In this document: piece by piece, positions 55,039 through 63,032 of the stretch | Numbering within the stretch: the first letter of the stretch is position 1 | Layout: each line of letters starts with the position of its first letter | Assembly: GCA_964591275.1 (NCBI GenBank) | Contig: CAZQAE010000021.1 | Span: forward strand, 1-64,000 | DNA length: 64,000 nt | DNA from: G963674685 sp964591275 | Lineage (GTDB): Bacteria > Lernaellota > Lernaellaia > JACKCT01 | Direction of reading: 5' to 3' | Notes under the pieces: generated by a model | The model's input: the letters and a program-made list of their open reading frames with translations, nothing else | Database searches by the model: none | What the model was told of the DNA's origin: nothing | Made by a program: the position numbers and the translations under genes

Positions 55039-55123
55039 AAAAACTTGCTCCTATAATTCTTGACAGTCAAAAGTTCCTCTTAAGCGACTGTCCAAAAAAT
55101 TGGGGGGGGCTTTACAAAATCTG

Positions 55124-55756
55124 CTAGTCCGCCAGATCGACGCAATCCGTCACCTTTTGACCGTACTCAGGCTCATCAATTCCAGAATCGCGTTCATCGA
55201 TATTATTGAATTTGATATCTGAAATTTGCTGCGCCGTTTTATTGCGAAACCTTTTAAGCCTTTCGGTTCTACTGGCATCTGTCGCTACTAAAAAGAACTT
55301 TGAAAAAGACCTTAAATATGTAACTTCGCCATGGTTTCGTATTCCATCAATTACGATCCGCTCTGGTCTTTCTTTCATCCTCATGCATTTTTTCAGACAT
55401 CTTTCAACCAACACTTGTTTCCCTTTTGATTCCCTCAACTCATTACCCTTATCTTGAAGATCCTCAGGTGAAGGATTTTTGTTTCCATCTTTTTTAAGTT
55501 CCTTACGGATAATGTCCGAAAGTCTGCAAAGCACAAATTTGTCTTTTGTTAAACTAGCCAAGTGTTCTGCAATCGTTGAACAACCGGAACTCAACGGACC
55601 AGAAAGGCTAATTATAATTGTTTTGGGGTCAAGAAAAGGAATATTAGTTTTTTTGCTTTGTCCGACCAGTGATTTTGTTCTTTTGGGAGTGGCTTTACTC
55701 TTAGGAGCTTTTGAAGCGGTCTTGGCAACTTTTATTCTGGTGACTTTTCTTGCCAT
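55124..55756 (-). CDS. P-loop kinase-like protein resembling the N-terminal half of anti-phage dCTP deaminase
   Basis: A 210-residue protein. A Lys/Ala-rich basic tail (about 1-37) precedes a dephospho-CoA-kinase-like P-loop domain with GPLSSGCST as its Walker A, in which the Lys is replaced by Cys. VIDGIRNHGEVTYLR, FFLVATDASRTERLKRF and a terminal DERDSGIDEPEYGQKVTDC-type segment follow. This order recalls UPF0200/DcdV N-terminal domains. In DcdV a zinc deaminase domain would follow; here the protein stops, and a G8 homopolymer lies 14-22 bases past the stop. The ATG at 55756 is behind a promoter (55790-55819) and a GGAAG site. It lies 85 bases upstream of the NTPase gene, same strand. Confidence 0.65.
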   Translation of the reverse strand: MARKVTRIKVAKTASKAPKSKATPKRTKSLVGQSKKTNIPFLDPKTIIISLSGPLSSGCSTIAEHLASLTKDKFVLCRLSDIIRKELKKDGNKNPSPEDLQDKGNELRESKGKQVLVERCLKKCMRMKERPERIVIDGIRNHGEVTYLRSFSKFFLVATDASRTERLKRFRNKTAQQISDIKFNNIDERDSGIDEPEYGQKVTDCVDLAD

Positions 55757-55789
55757 TTTCACTTCTTCCCAATATTGACTTCTAGACAA

Positions 55790-55819
55790 ACCATAAAAGT
55801 ATTTTCGGCGTGTTGTCAA
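55790..55819 (-). promoter_or_regulatory. Promoter of the kinase-like / NTPase operon
   Basis: On the minus strand TTGACA (55814-55819) and TATGGT (55790-55795) are separated by 18 bases, ending 33 bases before the ATG at 55756. Confidence 0.6.
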
Positions 55820-56167
55820 TAATAATGCAGTAGAGGAACTTAGACGGTATCAGACCGAACGTTTGGAGTCGTGCGCTTTCTAGTATGAGAGAAAAAGCCC
55901 GATGTCAGTATCCGAAGGAAGGAAGATCGAACCATCCTTCAAGGCGGATGAGGTGAGCTAAATAAACGATGCTATCCCGTTGCTAGGCTAATCGTGCTTG
56001 AGATCTTATAGGCTTCCGGCGAGTGATTTTCGTGGCTTTCATTTTGACAACAAATTTGACAGCAACCCAGGCGAACATCTATGAATGGCCATGAACACGA
56101 AAACGCTGAAAGCCTTGAATTTAGAGGCTGAAACGCACTTCCATGAACAGCGGCGGACGCTAAATAT

Positions 56168-56215
56168 TGAACTACGAATCCGGCGGTCGGGGCTTCGAAT
56201 CCCTCCTGTTCTGAT
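56168..56215 (+). repeat. Degenerate tRNA 3'-end-like remnant
   Basis: The core GGTCGGGGCTTCGAATCCCT, continuing to 56207, matches the T arm of the tRNA-Asn fragment at 29825-29847 with two differences in 23 bases, same strand. The inner T-stem pair is C-C, so it cannot be a functional tRNA. It may be an old att site. Confidence 0.35.
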
Positions 56216-56229
56216 TAACAAAACGCTTT

Positions 56230-56251
56230 CAAAACAAAAGAATGTGCCGGT
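56230..56251 (+). repeat. 22-bp leader repeat, copy 2
   Basis: Identical to 50924-50945. The copies bracket the NTPase/kinase segment in direct orientation. Confidence 0.85.
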
Positions 56252-56324
56252 CGTTACAGTGCGTTTCCCTTCCCAATGCGACCTTGATACACTGGCGGCG
56301 GTTTGAAAAAGCTTGGAGGAATCC

Positions 56325-56828
56325 ATGAAAGCCTTGAAAACCGCGTTGCTGGTTGCCCTTGTTGCAGGCTTGGCCTTGTGCTTTGCTTGGGCGATAGCCT
56401 GCGGCGGAGGCGACGACGATGACGCCGATGATGATGCGGATGATCTGGACGATGACTTAGACGATGATGTCGATGACGATATCGATGACGACGTGGATGA
56501 TGACATTGATGACGACCTCAACGACGACTTGGACGATGACATTGATGACGACGCAGATGATGATGTGGACGACGACGTGAACGATGATGTAGACGATGAC
56601 ACTACGCCGGAGGATACGTGGGACAATTTCGCCGAAGGATTTTTCTCATCGTATTGCACCAGATGTCATTCCGGATATTTATATTACTCGGCAGTCCGCA
56701 ATGACAGGCTCGGCATCAACTTTTGGGCAGTTGTTCTAGAGTCCATGCCTAAGTCAGCGCCCTTTCCCTCGGCGGACGAGCGCAATCGCCTGGGAGTTTG
56801 GCTGCAAAACGACCTTCCGGAAAGCTGA
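56325..56828 (+). CDS. Asp-rich lipoprotein with a C-terminal cytochrome c motif
   Basis: A 167-residue lipoprotein. The signal peptide ends in AIAC, a 60-residue Asp-rich linker (GAY codons with Val/Ile/Asn every fourth position) follows, and a short cytochrome-c-like domain (about 95-167) carries one heme-binding CxxCH (YCTRCHSG), a possible distal Met in LESMPKSAPFP and the typical end ERNRLGVWLQNDLPE. It is probably a tethered monoheme c-type cytochrome or a decaheme-like fragment used as a cap. ATG 56325 follows GGAGG. It shares its leader and signal peptide with 51017. Confidence 0.8.
   Translation: MKALKTALLVALVAGLALCFAWAIACGGGDDDDADDDADDLDDDLDDDVDDDIDDDVDDDIDDDLNDDLDDDIDDDADDDVDDDVNDDVDDDTTPEDTWDNFAEGFFSSYCTRCHSGYLYYSAVRNDRLGINFWAVVLESMPKSAPFPSADERNRLGVWLQNDLPES
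56424..56610 (+). repeat. GAY-codon microsatellite encoding the Asp linker
   Basis: An imperfect 12-bp periodic tract of GAC/GAT codons with a GTC, GTG, ATT, CTC or AAC codon at every fourth position. Such tracts can expand or contract by slippage in multiples of 3 and set linker length. Confidence 0.7.
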
Positions 56829-56854
56829 TCTCAGGCAAGAAAAGTTATGAAGTC

Positions 56855-56885
56855 GGCAAGGATGGCGGCTTGCCTTGCTTTCGTT
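56855..56885 (+). terminator. Possible terminator after the cytochrome lipoprotein
   Basis: GGCAAG at 56855-56860 pairs with CTTGCC at 56869-56874, followed by TTGCTTTCGTT. The stem is short and the T tract interrupted. Confidence 0.35.
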
Positions 56886-56900
56886 AGGCGATTTAAAATT

Positions 56901-58730
56901 TTAGCGAAGCAGGTCGCTATTCGGCGCTAATAAATTTGACTGTTCAGATTCCGCCATTTTCCGATTCACCTTGTCCCGATTCGCCTCGCAACCTCGCTTC
57001 AAATCCTTGTCATCGGCGTACTTGATGCATGTTTGAAAACACGCATGAGCCCGTTTATACTGGCCGGAATCCATCAGGAGAATTCCACGGATCTGCCGGC
57101 ACAAGGCATCGTGCGGATCCAGTGCGACGCATTCTTCAAGGCTGCTGATTAGGTCCGGCATATTTCGCTGGACAAAATGAAGGCGGGACATGCTTCTGGC
57201 CGCGGGGAGCCTGCCACCCTCAAGCTCACGCAGTCGGCCAAACAACCCCGGCGCTTTTTCGTATTGTCCGCTTTTTATGTATTCGATCCCCAGAGCATCC
57301 AGCGCGAGCGCCGACTCGGGATGAATCTCAACAGCTTTTTCCAGCACTTCAAGAGCCTTGGCATTTTGCCTGGACTGCTGAAAAATATTAGCCAGGTTGA
57401 GGGATGCTTTTTCATTGCCCGGATCGATCAGCAAAATGCGCCCCAACGTTTTTCTTTGAGCCTCATGGTCGCCGGATTGAAGCTGAGCCTGCGCCAGGTT
57501 CGTCTGGGCCACAACAGAATCCGGTTGCGTCTTGACCGCCCCGGTCCAGAGCGCAAGATCGTTTGCGTGTGATAACCCACGATGGAAGGTCCCCGCCGCG
57601 AAACATGCGACGATAATCACCGCAGCGACGCAGGCACTCTTTTTCGATTTTGCAAAACAAAAAAATAATCCATAAGCCAAAATGGCCGAAAAACAGGCTG
57701 CGGCCACGTACAAATATCGCTCGGCCATGCTGATCCAAAAGGGCGTAAGGATGTGTAAAAAAGGCGCGAGGGAAATGATAATCCACGCAACCAGGGTTTT
57801 GAGCCAGGGATTGACTCGCTTTGAAATGACCATTAGAGCGGCAAGGCCAAAAATCGCCAAACCCGCCCAAAACGAAAAGGAGTGAATGGTAAGAATTGAT
57901 TGGCCATAGTCCGGGCGCAGCGCCACGGGCAGGGCCAGAAGTCTTATATAGGTGAAAAAAGCTCCGAAGCCGTGCGTCGCGGAAGCCGCAAAAGAGCCGC
58001 CGAACCATTCAACCGAATTTCCTGGCGCAACGAAAAGCCAGGGGCGAAAGCCAAAGAAAATTCCGGCCAAAATGAGCAACACGGCAATGCGCCGTAAATT
58101 GTCTTTTAGCTGATTCTTTTTCGCCAGAACGCTTTCGGCCAGGATATAGAGAGGCGCAAGAATAACCGACTCGATGGCAAACAATCCCAAGGCAAAAACG
58201 GAATACAGAATTGCGCCCGAATATTTATGCTTTTGCATCGCCCGGTCATTGATTGCGATGCACGAAAAAACGAACAGTCCGCCGAGAATTGATTCCCGAT
58301 GCCCGACGCAATAGACCGCTTCGGAAATCGCCGGATGCGTGATGAATAGGGCTGATGCCAAAAAGGCCGCGCCGCCAGGCATCCTCCGGCGCAAAACGAT
58401 AAGCAGGGCGCAAGCGGAGAGCATGTGAAGAAAAATATTTGTGAAGCCAAAACCGGCCTTCGATATTCCGTAGAGGCGAGCGTCCATCAGATAGGTCGCT
58501 GTGCTCACCGGCCTGTAGCTGTCTTCTCCGAAAGCGTAAAAATATTTTTTGAAAATAAGAAGAGGCCATGAACCAGGCGCCGCGACACTGGGATTATCGC
58601 CGACGACCAATCTGCCGTCGTACGTGAAACTTGATGCGAAGATCGGGGCATAGGCCGCCAAAGCTAAAAGCAAAAGGAGCAGCGCCGCCGCCGGCGTCTT
58701 ATTGAAGATATTGAATTTGCCTTCAGTCAT
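56901..58730 (-). CDS. TMTC/PMT-like membrane protein with C-terminal TPR repeats
   Basis: A 609-residue protein. About 11 membrane helices fill the first 400 residues, with a first loop carrying FTYDGRLVVGDNPSV and YRPVSTATYLMDARLYG and then HPAISEAVYCVGHRESILGG, all typical of the TMTC/DUF1736 group of GT-C mannosyltransferase-like proteins. Four or more TPRs follow (about 425-600). In animals TMTCs O-mannosylate cadherins; bacterial members are uncharacterised. ATG 58730 is chosen over 58787 because the intervening residues are very basic and unlike the family. Several exported proteins with repeats nearby could be substrates. Confidence 0.82.
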   Translation of the reverse strand: MTEGKFNIFNKTPAAALLLLLLALAAYAPIFASSFTYDGRLVVGDNPSVAAPGSWPLLIFKKYFYAFGEDSYRPVSTATYLMDARLYGISKAGFGFTNIFLHMLSACALLIVLRRRMPGGAAFLASALFITHPAISEAVYCVGHRESILGGLFVFSCIAINDRAMQKHKYSGAILYSVFALGLFAIESVILAPLYILAESVLAKKNQLKDNLRRIAVLLILAGIFFGFRPWLFVAPGNSVEWFGGSFAASATHGFGAFFTYIRLLALPVALRPDYGQSILTIHSFSFWAGLAIFGLAALMVISKRVNPWLKTLVAWIIISLAPFLHILTPFWISMAERYLYVAAACFSAILAYGLFFCFAKSKKSACVAAVIIVACFAAGTFHRGLSHANDLALWTGAVKTQPDSVVAQTNLAQAQLQSGDHEAQRKTLGRILLIDPGNEKASLNLANIFQQSRQNAKALEVLEKAVEIHPESALALDALGIEYIKSGQYEKAPGLFGRLRELEGGRLPAARSMSRLHFVQRNMPDLISSLEECVALDPHDALCRQIRGILLMDSGQYKRAHACFQTCIKYADDKDLKRGCEANRDKVNRKMAESEQSNLLAPNSDLLR

Positions 58731-59030
58731 TTCAAGACGCCTTTTGCGTCTGCGCCAGTTGCAGTTTGGAAAAGTTTTTGCTGACACAGCTTAATCAAGG
58801 CATAACCGTTTGGCTACGGTCGGGCGTCATTCCGTTGGAATTCACTCGCCGCCCCCATCCGGCGTATCATCCTGGTTTTCACTTTCACCGACGATTAGGC
58901 CGAAATCGAAATGCAGTTTCTGTACCGCTTCGTCTTTTGCTTCCAGCCCTTAACGTGATAAGTACTCGCAGGCTTTGTTAACCGAAGCCTGTCTTGCAAC
59001 GCGGATCGACTTTCGACAAAGGTTTTTGTT

Positions 59031-60866
59031 ATGGCTGCGCTCATCGCTTGTCGAGAAATTCACAAGTCCTATTGGGATCGCCCTTTGTTCGAGGGAATCT
59101 CTCTTAACGTCAATGACGCGGAACGGATCGGCATCATCGGCGCCAACGGCTCCGGCAAAACCACGCTCCTGCGGATTCTGGCCGGTCTGGAATCGCCCGA
59201 CAGCGGGGAGCGAATCGCCGCCAAAGGTCTGCGCGTTGGTTATGTTCCGCAAGACAGCCTCTTTGATTCCGATCAAAGCGTCGAAGAAGTTGTGTTGGCG
59301 GCAGCGATTCAGATTTTCCAACATTCCGATGAGAATGAAAACGATTTGCGGGTGCGCGCCACGAAGGTTGTGAGCAAGATGGGCTTTATGGACCCAAGCC
59401 AGAAGGTCGAATCGCTTTCGGGCGGATGGCGAAAGCGTCTTTCCATCGCTTGCGCGCTGGTGGCTGATCCTGAGCTTTTACTGCTGGATGAACCGACCAA
59501 CCATCTGGATATTGAAGGCATCATTTGGCTGGAGAAGCTGCTGGCCGGAAGTCGTTTTGCCTACCTGGTGGTCAGTCACGACCGGGCCTTATTGCAAAGA
59601 GTTGCAGGCCGCATTTTGGAACTGGACCGCCGCTATCCGGGCGGCTACTTGAGCGTCGTCGGAGATTACAGCACCTTCTTGGAAAAGCGGGAGGCACAAC
59701 TGATCGCCCGGGACCGGCAGCAGGAATCCTTGAGCAATAAAGTGCGCAACGAAATCGCCTGGCTGCGTAGCGGGGTGAAGGCTCGCTCCACCAAATCAAA
59801 GGCTCGCATCAGTGAAGCCCATCGGCTGATTGCAGAAAAGGACGTCATGCAACGGCATGGGGAGACCGGGAGCACAAAAATTGACTTCGTCGCCACGGGC
59901 CGCAAGACCAAACGGCTTCTGGAAGTCCACGCTGCCTCTAAATCCCTGGGAGGGCGGCGCTTGTTCACCGACTTAAATATCCTGCTTCGTCCAGGAATGC
60001 GCCTGGGCCTGGTGGGCGCCAACGGCAGCGGCAAAACCACGCTGCTGCGCCTGTTGGCCGGCGAGATCGAGCCGGATGAAGGCCGGATTCAACGAGTGGA
60101 TCAATTGCGTGTAGTGTATTTCGATCAGTATCGCGAACAGTTAAACCCCGAACTCAGGCTTCGGGACGCTCTTTCAGATGAGGGCGACACGGTAATCTTT
60201 CGAGATCGCCCTGTTCATGTTGTCTCCTGGGCGGCCCGTTTTCGCTTTAGGCCCGAGCAACTCGATGTACAGATCAGCAGGATGTCCGGCGGCGAGCGCG
60301 CTAAGATATTGATTGCCAAGTTGATGCTAAAGCCCGCCGATATATTGCTTTTGGACGAGCCCACCAATGACCTGGATATTCCGACGCTGGAAGTGCTGGA
60401 GGAAAACCTGAGCGATTTTCCTGGCGCGGTGGTGTTGGTGACGCACGACCGCTATCTGCTGGATCGTTGCTCAACGGTGTTGCTGGAATTGGATGGGCAT
60501 GGCGCAACCGAATACTTCGCCGATTACACGCAGGCCCAGTCATTCATCGAAAAAAGAAAACTGTCACTCAAGCCGAAAAAACAAAACGAAGCGTCCAAGA
60601 AAAAACCCCGCTCCGCGCCCACAAAATTGTCCTTTCATGAGCAAAATGAATACGACGGCCTGGAGGATGCCATCGATCAGGCCACGGCGGTCGTTGATCG
60701 GCTTCAACGTGAAATGGATGACCCGGCCATCGCCTCCGATGCCGGAAAAATCGGGGAATGCTTCCAGGCGCACCAGGCCGCAGAGGCTGAGCTGGAAGCA
60801 CTATACTCTCGCTGGGATGAGCTGGAATCCAAACAAGCCGCCTTTTTGGCCAATCGCGGAAAGTAA
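59031..60866 (+). CDS. uup: ABC-F ATPase (Uup type)
   Basis: A 611-residue soluble protein with two ABC ATPase domains in tandem: Walker A GANGSGKTT at about 37-45 and again near 329, signatures SLSGGWRKR and RMSGGERAK, Walker B LLLLDEPTNHLD and ILLLDEPTNDLD. An interdomain linker lies at about 235-285, and a C-terminal coiled coil (EYDGLEDAIDQATAVVDRL) is typical of Uup. ABC-F proteins act on ribosomes, and Uup also influences DNA rearrangement. No membrane domain is present. It is monocistronic. Confidence 0.93.
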   Translation: MAALIACREIHKSYWDRPLFEGISLNVNDAERIGIIGANGSGKTTLLRILAGLESPDSGERIAAKGLRVGYVPQDSLFDSDQSVEEVVLAAAIQIFQHSDENENDLRVRATKVVSKMGFMDPSQKVESLSGGWRKRLSIACALVADPELLLLDEPTNHLDIEGIIWLEKLLAGSRFAYLVVSHDRALLQRVAGRILELDRRYPGGYLSVVGDYSTFLEKREAQLIARDRQQESLSNKVRNEIAWLRSGVKARSTKSKARISEAHRLIAEKDVMQRHGETGSTKIDFVATGRKTKRLLEVHAASKSLGGRRLFTDLNILLRPGMRLGLVGANGSGKTTLLRLLAGEIEPDEGRIQRVDQLRVVYFDQYREQLNPELRLRDALSDEGDTVIFRDRPVHVVSWAARFRFRPEQLDVQISRMSGGERAKILIAKLMLKPADILLLDEPTNDLDIPTLEVLEENLSDFPGAVVLVTHDRYLLDRCSTVLLELDGHGATEYFADYTQAQSFIEKRKLSLKPKKQNEASKKKPRSAPTKLSFHEQNEYDGLEDAIDQATAVVDRLQREMDDPAIASDAGKIGECFQAHQAAEAELEALYSRWDELESKQAAFLANRGK

Positions 60867-61043
60867 CGTGACCAGCTTGTTTTAAGCCGAGAATCATCAC
60901 TACCATCTGAAGCAGCTAACCCGGTCAATACCCTGGCTGAACGCCAAATGCGCCTCCCTCGGTGTTATGGCCTGGCCCAAAATACCATCCTCATTCTTTT
61001 TCGCTTTCATCCCGGATGATGACTACGGCAGCATGATATAAGG

Positions 61044-61073
61044 AAACACTTACAAAAAGCAGCAAATAGTGCT
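61044..61073 (+). promoter_or_regulatory. AbiE operator-like direct repeat, copy 1
   Basis: A 30-bp unit starting AAACACTTACA and ending AGTGCT, with CACT...AGTG as an internal inverted pair. Copy 2 starts 75 bp downstream and matches at all but two or three positions. Confidence 0.7.
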
Positions 61074-61118
61074 AAGATTTGAGAGTGAATCTGGAGGCAG
61101 CGACTTTTTGTCATTCGT

Positions 61119-61148
61119 AAACACTTACATAAAGCAGCGAAAAGTGCT
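61119..61148 (+). promoter_or_regulatory. AbiE operator-like direct repeat, copy 2
   Basis: The second 30-bp unit (AAACACTTACATAAAGCAGC ... AGTGCT) ends 34 bases before the abiEi ATG. Characterised AbiEi antitoxins bind repeats in their own promoter, so this is a likely autoregulatory site. Confidence 0.7.
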
Positions 61149-61182
61149 GGTTTATGTCAGAAGATCCGGAAGGATGATTTAA

Positions 61183-61965
61183 ATGAACATCTCTGATTAC
61201 GTGGAAGGGCTTACCGAGAAAGGCAGGCGCCATTTCACAAGAGGCGAGCTAGAGGAGGCGCTTGGCTGCTCCTCGATAGCCGCAAGGAATGCCATTTATC
61301 GAATGCAAAAAAAGGGTGCGTTGGCGATGCCGGTGCGTGGTTTCAATGTCGTTGTACCACCGGAGTATAGATCGGTCGGTTGTCTGCCGGCGATCCAGTT
61401 TGTTCCCCAGCTGATGGAACATTTAGGGCTCAAATATTATATAGGGCTTCTTAGCGCAGCTGAACTACATGGCGCTGCTCACCAACGACCACAGATATTT
61501 CAGATAATAGTTGCACGTAATAGGCGTGATATCTCTTGCGGCAAATTGCGCCTTCGATTTGTGGCTCGCCGAAATATTGAGAAAATGCCGACAATTTCAA
61601 GAAACACTCCAAGAGGTTACGCGGTAGTAGCTACCCCGGAATCGACCGCGATTGATCTGGTCGGCTATCCCAAGCACAGTGGGGGATTCAATAATGTAGC
61701 GACTATCCTGATAGAATTAGGTGAAATATTAGATGGCGCCCGCCTTGTTGAAGTGGCGCAAGTTTCCCCAATGCCCTGGGCGCAGCGACTCGGATACCTT
61801 CTTGACTATGTGGGCATGAAAACCTCTACCGAAAAGCTCGCGGAATACGTTGCGGAAAATGCAGGGGAATATGTGCCTTTGATATCATGGAGAGAAGTAT
61901 CCAGCGCCCCAAAAAACCCTCGGTGGAAACTTCTGATCAACGAGGAAATAGAGGCTGACCTATGA
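61183..61965 (+). CDS. abiEi: AbiEi antitoxin
   Basis: A 260-residue type IV antitoxin/autorepressor. The N-terminal winged helix (FTRGELEEALGCSSIAARNAIYRMQKKG, split at GCSS) binds operator DNA, and the AbiEi C-terminal domain carries YYIGLLSAAELHGAAHQ, FQIIVARNRR and TPESTAIDLVGYP, all diagnostic. It neutralises AbiEii without stable protein contact and represses the operon. GGAAGGATGATTTAA precedes the ATG. It overlaps the toxin gene by ATGA. Confidence 0.92.
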   Translation: MNISDYVEGLTEKGRRHFTRGELEEALGCSSIAARNAIYRMQKKGALAMPVRGFNVVVPPEYRSVGCLPAIQFVPQLMEHLGLKYYIGLLSAAELHGAAHQRPQIFQIIVARNRRDISCGKLRLRFVARRNIEKMPTISRNTPRGYAVVATPESTAIDLVGYPKHSGGFNNVATILIELGEILDGARLVEVAQVSPMPWAQRLGYLLDYVGMKTSTEKLAEYVAENAGEYVPLISWREVSSAPKNPRWKLLINEEIEADL

Positions 61966-62783
61966 TTCCGTTGGATTTCATTACTGAATGGCGCAAAAAT
62001 GCTCCGTGGCCCCAGAACAATCAGGTTGAACAAGATCTCATTTTATCAAGGGCTATAGTTGAGATGTTTCAACAGAAAGAGGTCAAAAACAGTTTGGCTT
62101 TTCGAGGAGGAACTGCGCTTTACAAACTCAATGATATGCCTCCAGCCAGATATTCAGAGGACATCGACTTAGTCCAACTGGAATCGGAGCCAATCGGAGG
62201 GGCATTGAATGCGATGAGAAAGGTGCTGGACCCTTGGCTGGGAACTCCGAAATGGGTGCAAAAGGATGCGCGGGTTGTTCTAAAATACAAATTTGAGAGC
62301 GAGGACCAGCCGCCAATTCCGATGCGCCTAAAAATAGAAATTAACTCGCGAGAACATTTCACGGTTTATGGCGTGAAAGAGAGGGAGTTTTCCGTCGACT
62401 CCAGATGGTTTAAGGGTAGTGCGATGGTAAAAACCTACCAACGGGAAGAATTGCTTGGCACGAAACTCAGAGCACTTTACCAGCGCCGAAAAAGTCGAGA
62501 CCTTTTTGATCTTTGGATCACTTCTCAAAAAACATCTATTGATCCAATGCGGGTTGTGGTGTGTTTCTACAAGTACATAGAGCATGACGGCATTAGCATA
62601 TCGCGGGCTCAGTTTGAGGAGAATTTTCGTAGAAAATTATCCGACCCAATTTTTGGTGAAGATATTGAACCTCTTCTTGCTGCAGATACTGATTGGAAGC
62701 GGGACGCTGCGGAGAAATATGTGCTGGAGGAAATCCTTCCACTGATGAAGGGTGATCCGTGGAAAGGTGGCAGTCCAGAATAG
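61962..62783 (+). CDS. abiEii: AbiEii nucleotidyltransferase toxin
   Basis: A 273-residue DUF1814 nucleotidyltransferase. Motif I is LAFRGGTALYKL with the catalytic pair SEDIDLV near residues 43-68; RLKIEINSRE near 127 and ELLGTKLRALYQRRKSRDLFDLW near 163-185 complete the active site. Homologues (MenT/AbiEii) transfer nucleotides to tRNA 3' ends and block translation, giving phage abortive infection or plasmid stability. Key residues appear intact, so toxin and antitoxin are both probably functional. Confidence 0.92.
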   Translation: MIPLDFITEWRKNAPWPQNNQVEQDLILSRAIVEMFQQKEVKNSLAFRGGTALYKLNDMPPARYSEDIDLVQLESEPIGGALNAMRKVLDPWLGTPKWVQKDARVVLKYKFESEDQPPIPMRLKIEINSREHFTVYGVKEREFSVDSRWFKGSAMVKTYQREELLGTKLRALYQRRKSRDLFDLWITSQKTSIDPMRVVVCFYKYIEHDGISISRAQFEENFRRKLSDPIFGEDIEPLLAADTDWKRDAAEKYVLEEILPLMKGDPWKGGSPE

Positions 62784-63032
62784 GAAAATAAATAAATTCG
62801 CCACTATTTGCCAGGGATCACAGGCGCTTATCTTCCTGTGGCCCCATTTTTTTGTAGGGCCGTGAAAAAATCTCGGGTCCAACTATCCACCTCCTTTACA
62901 ATATCTTTACAATTCTCCTGCCTGAAAACATAAAATCTTTACTTAAGCCCACTAGAATATAGTGTGAAGTCTTTGGATTCCCCTGGCGGGATTCCTTTTT
63001 AGAACACATGATCCGCGAACCGGGAGAATGAA

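Larger units (their letters stand above)
55820..56324. other. Intergenic junction upstream of the cytochrome-like lipoprotein
   Basis: 505 bases without a convincing gene. It holds two TTGACA hexamers 12 bases apart (56044 and 56056), a tRNA T-arm-like remnant (56168-56215) and the second copy of the 22-bp leader repeat (56230-56251). It looks like an insertion boundary. Confidence 0.5.
60867..61182. other. Regulatory region upstream of abiE
   Basis: No gene is seen in 316 bases. The right half carries two 30-bp direct repeats (61044-61073 and 61119-61148), proposed operators of the toxin-antitoxin operon; the left half is unremarkable. Confidence 0.5.

Noticed and set aside
56085..56306. 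73-codon plus-strand frame before the cytochrome lipoprotein
   Set aside because: It runs through the tRNA-like remnant and the leader repeat, so it is not plausible as coding sequence.
56424..56610. Periodic tract considered as a CRISPR-like array
   Set aside because: The repeats are 12 bp and coding, with no spacers of constant length and no cas genes.
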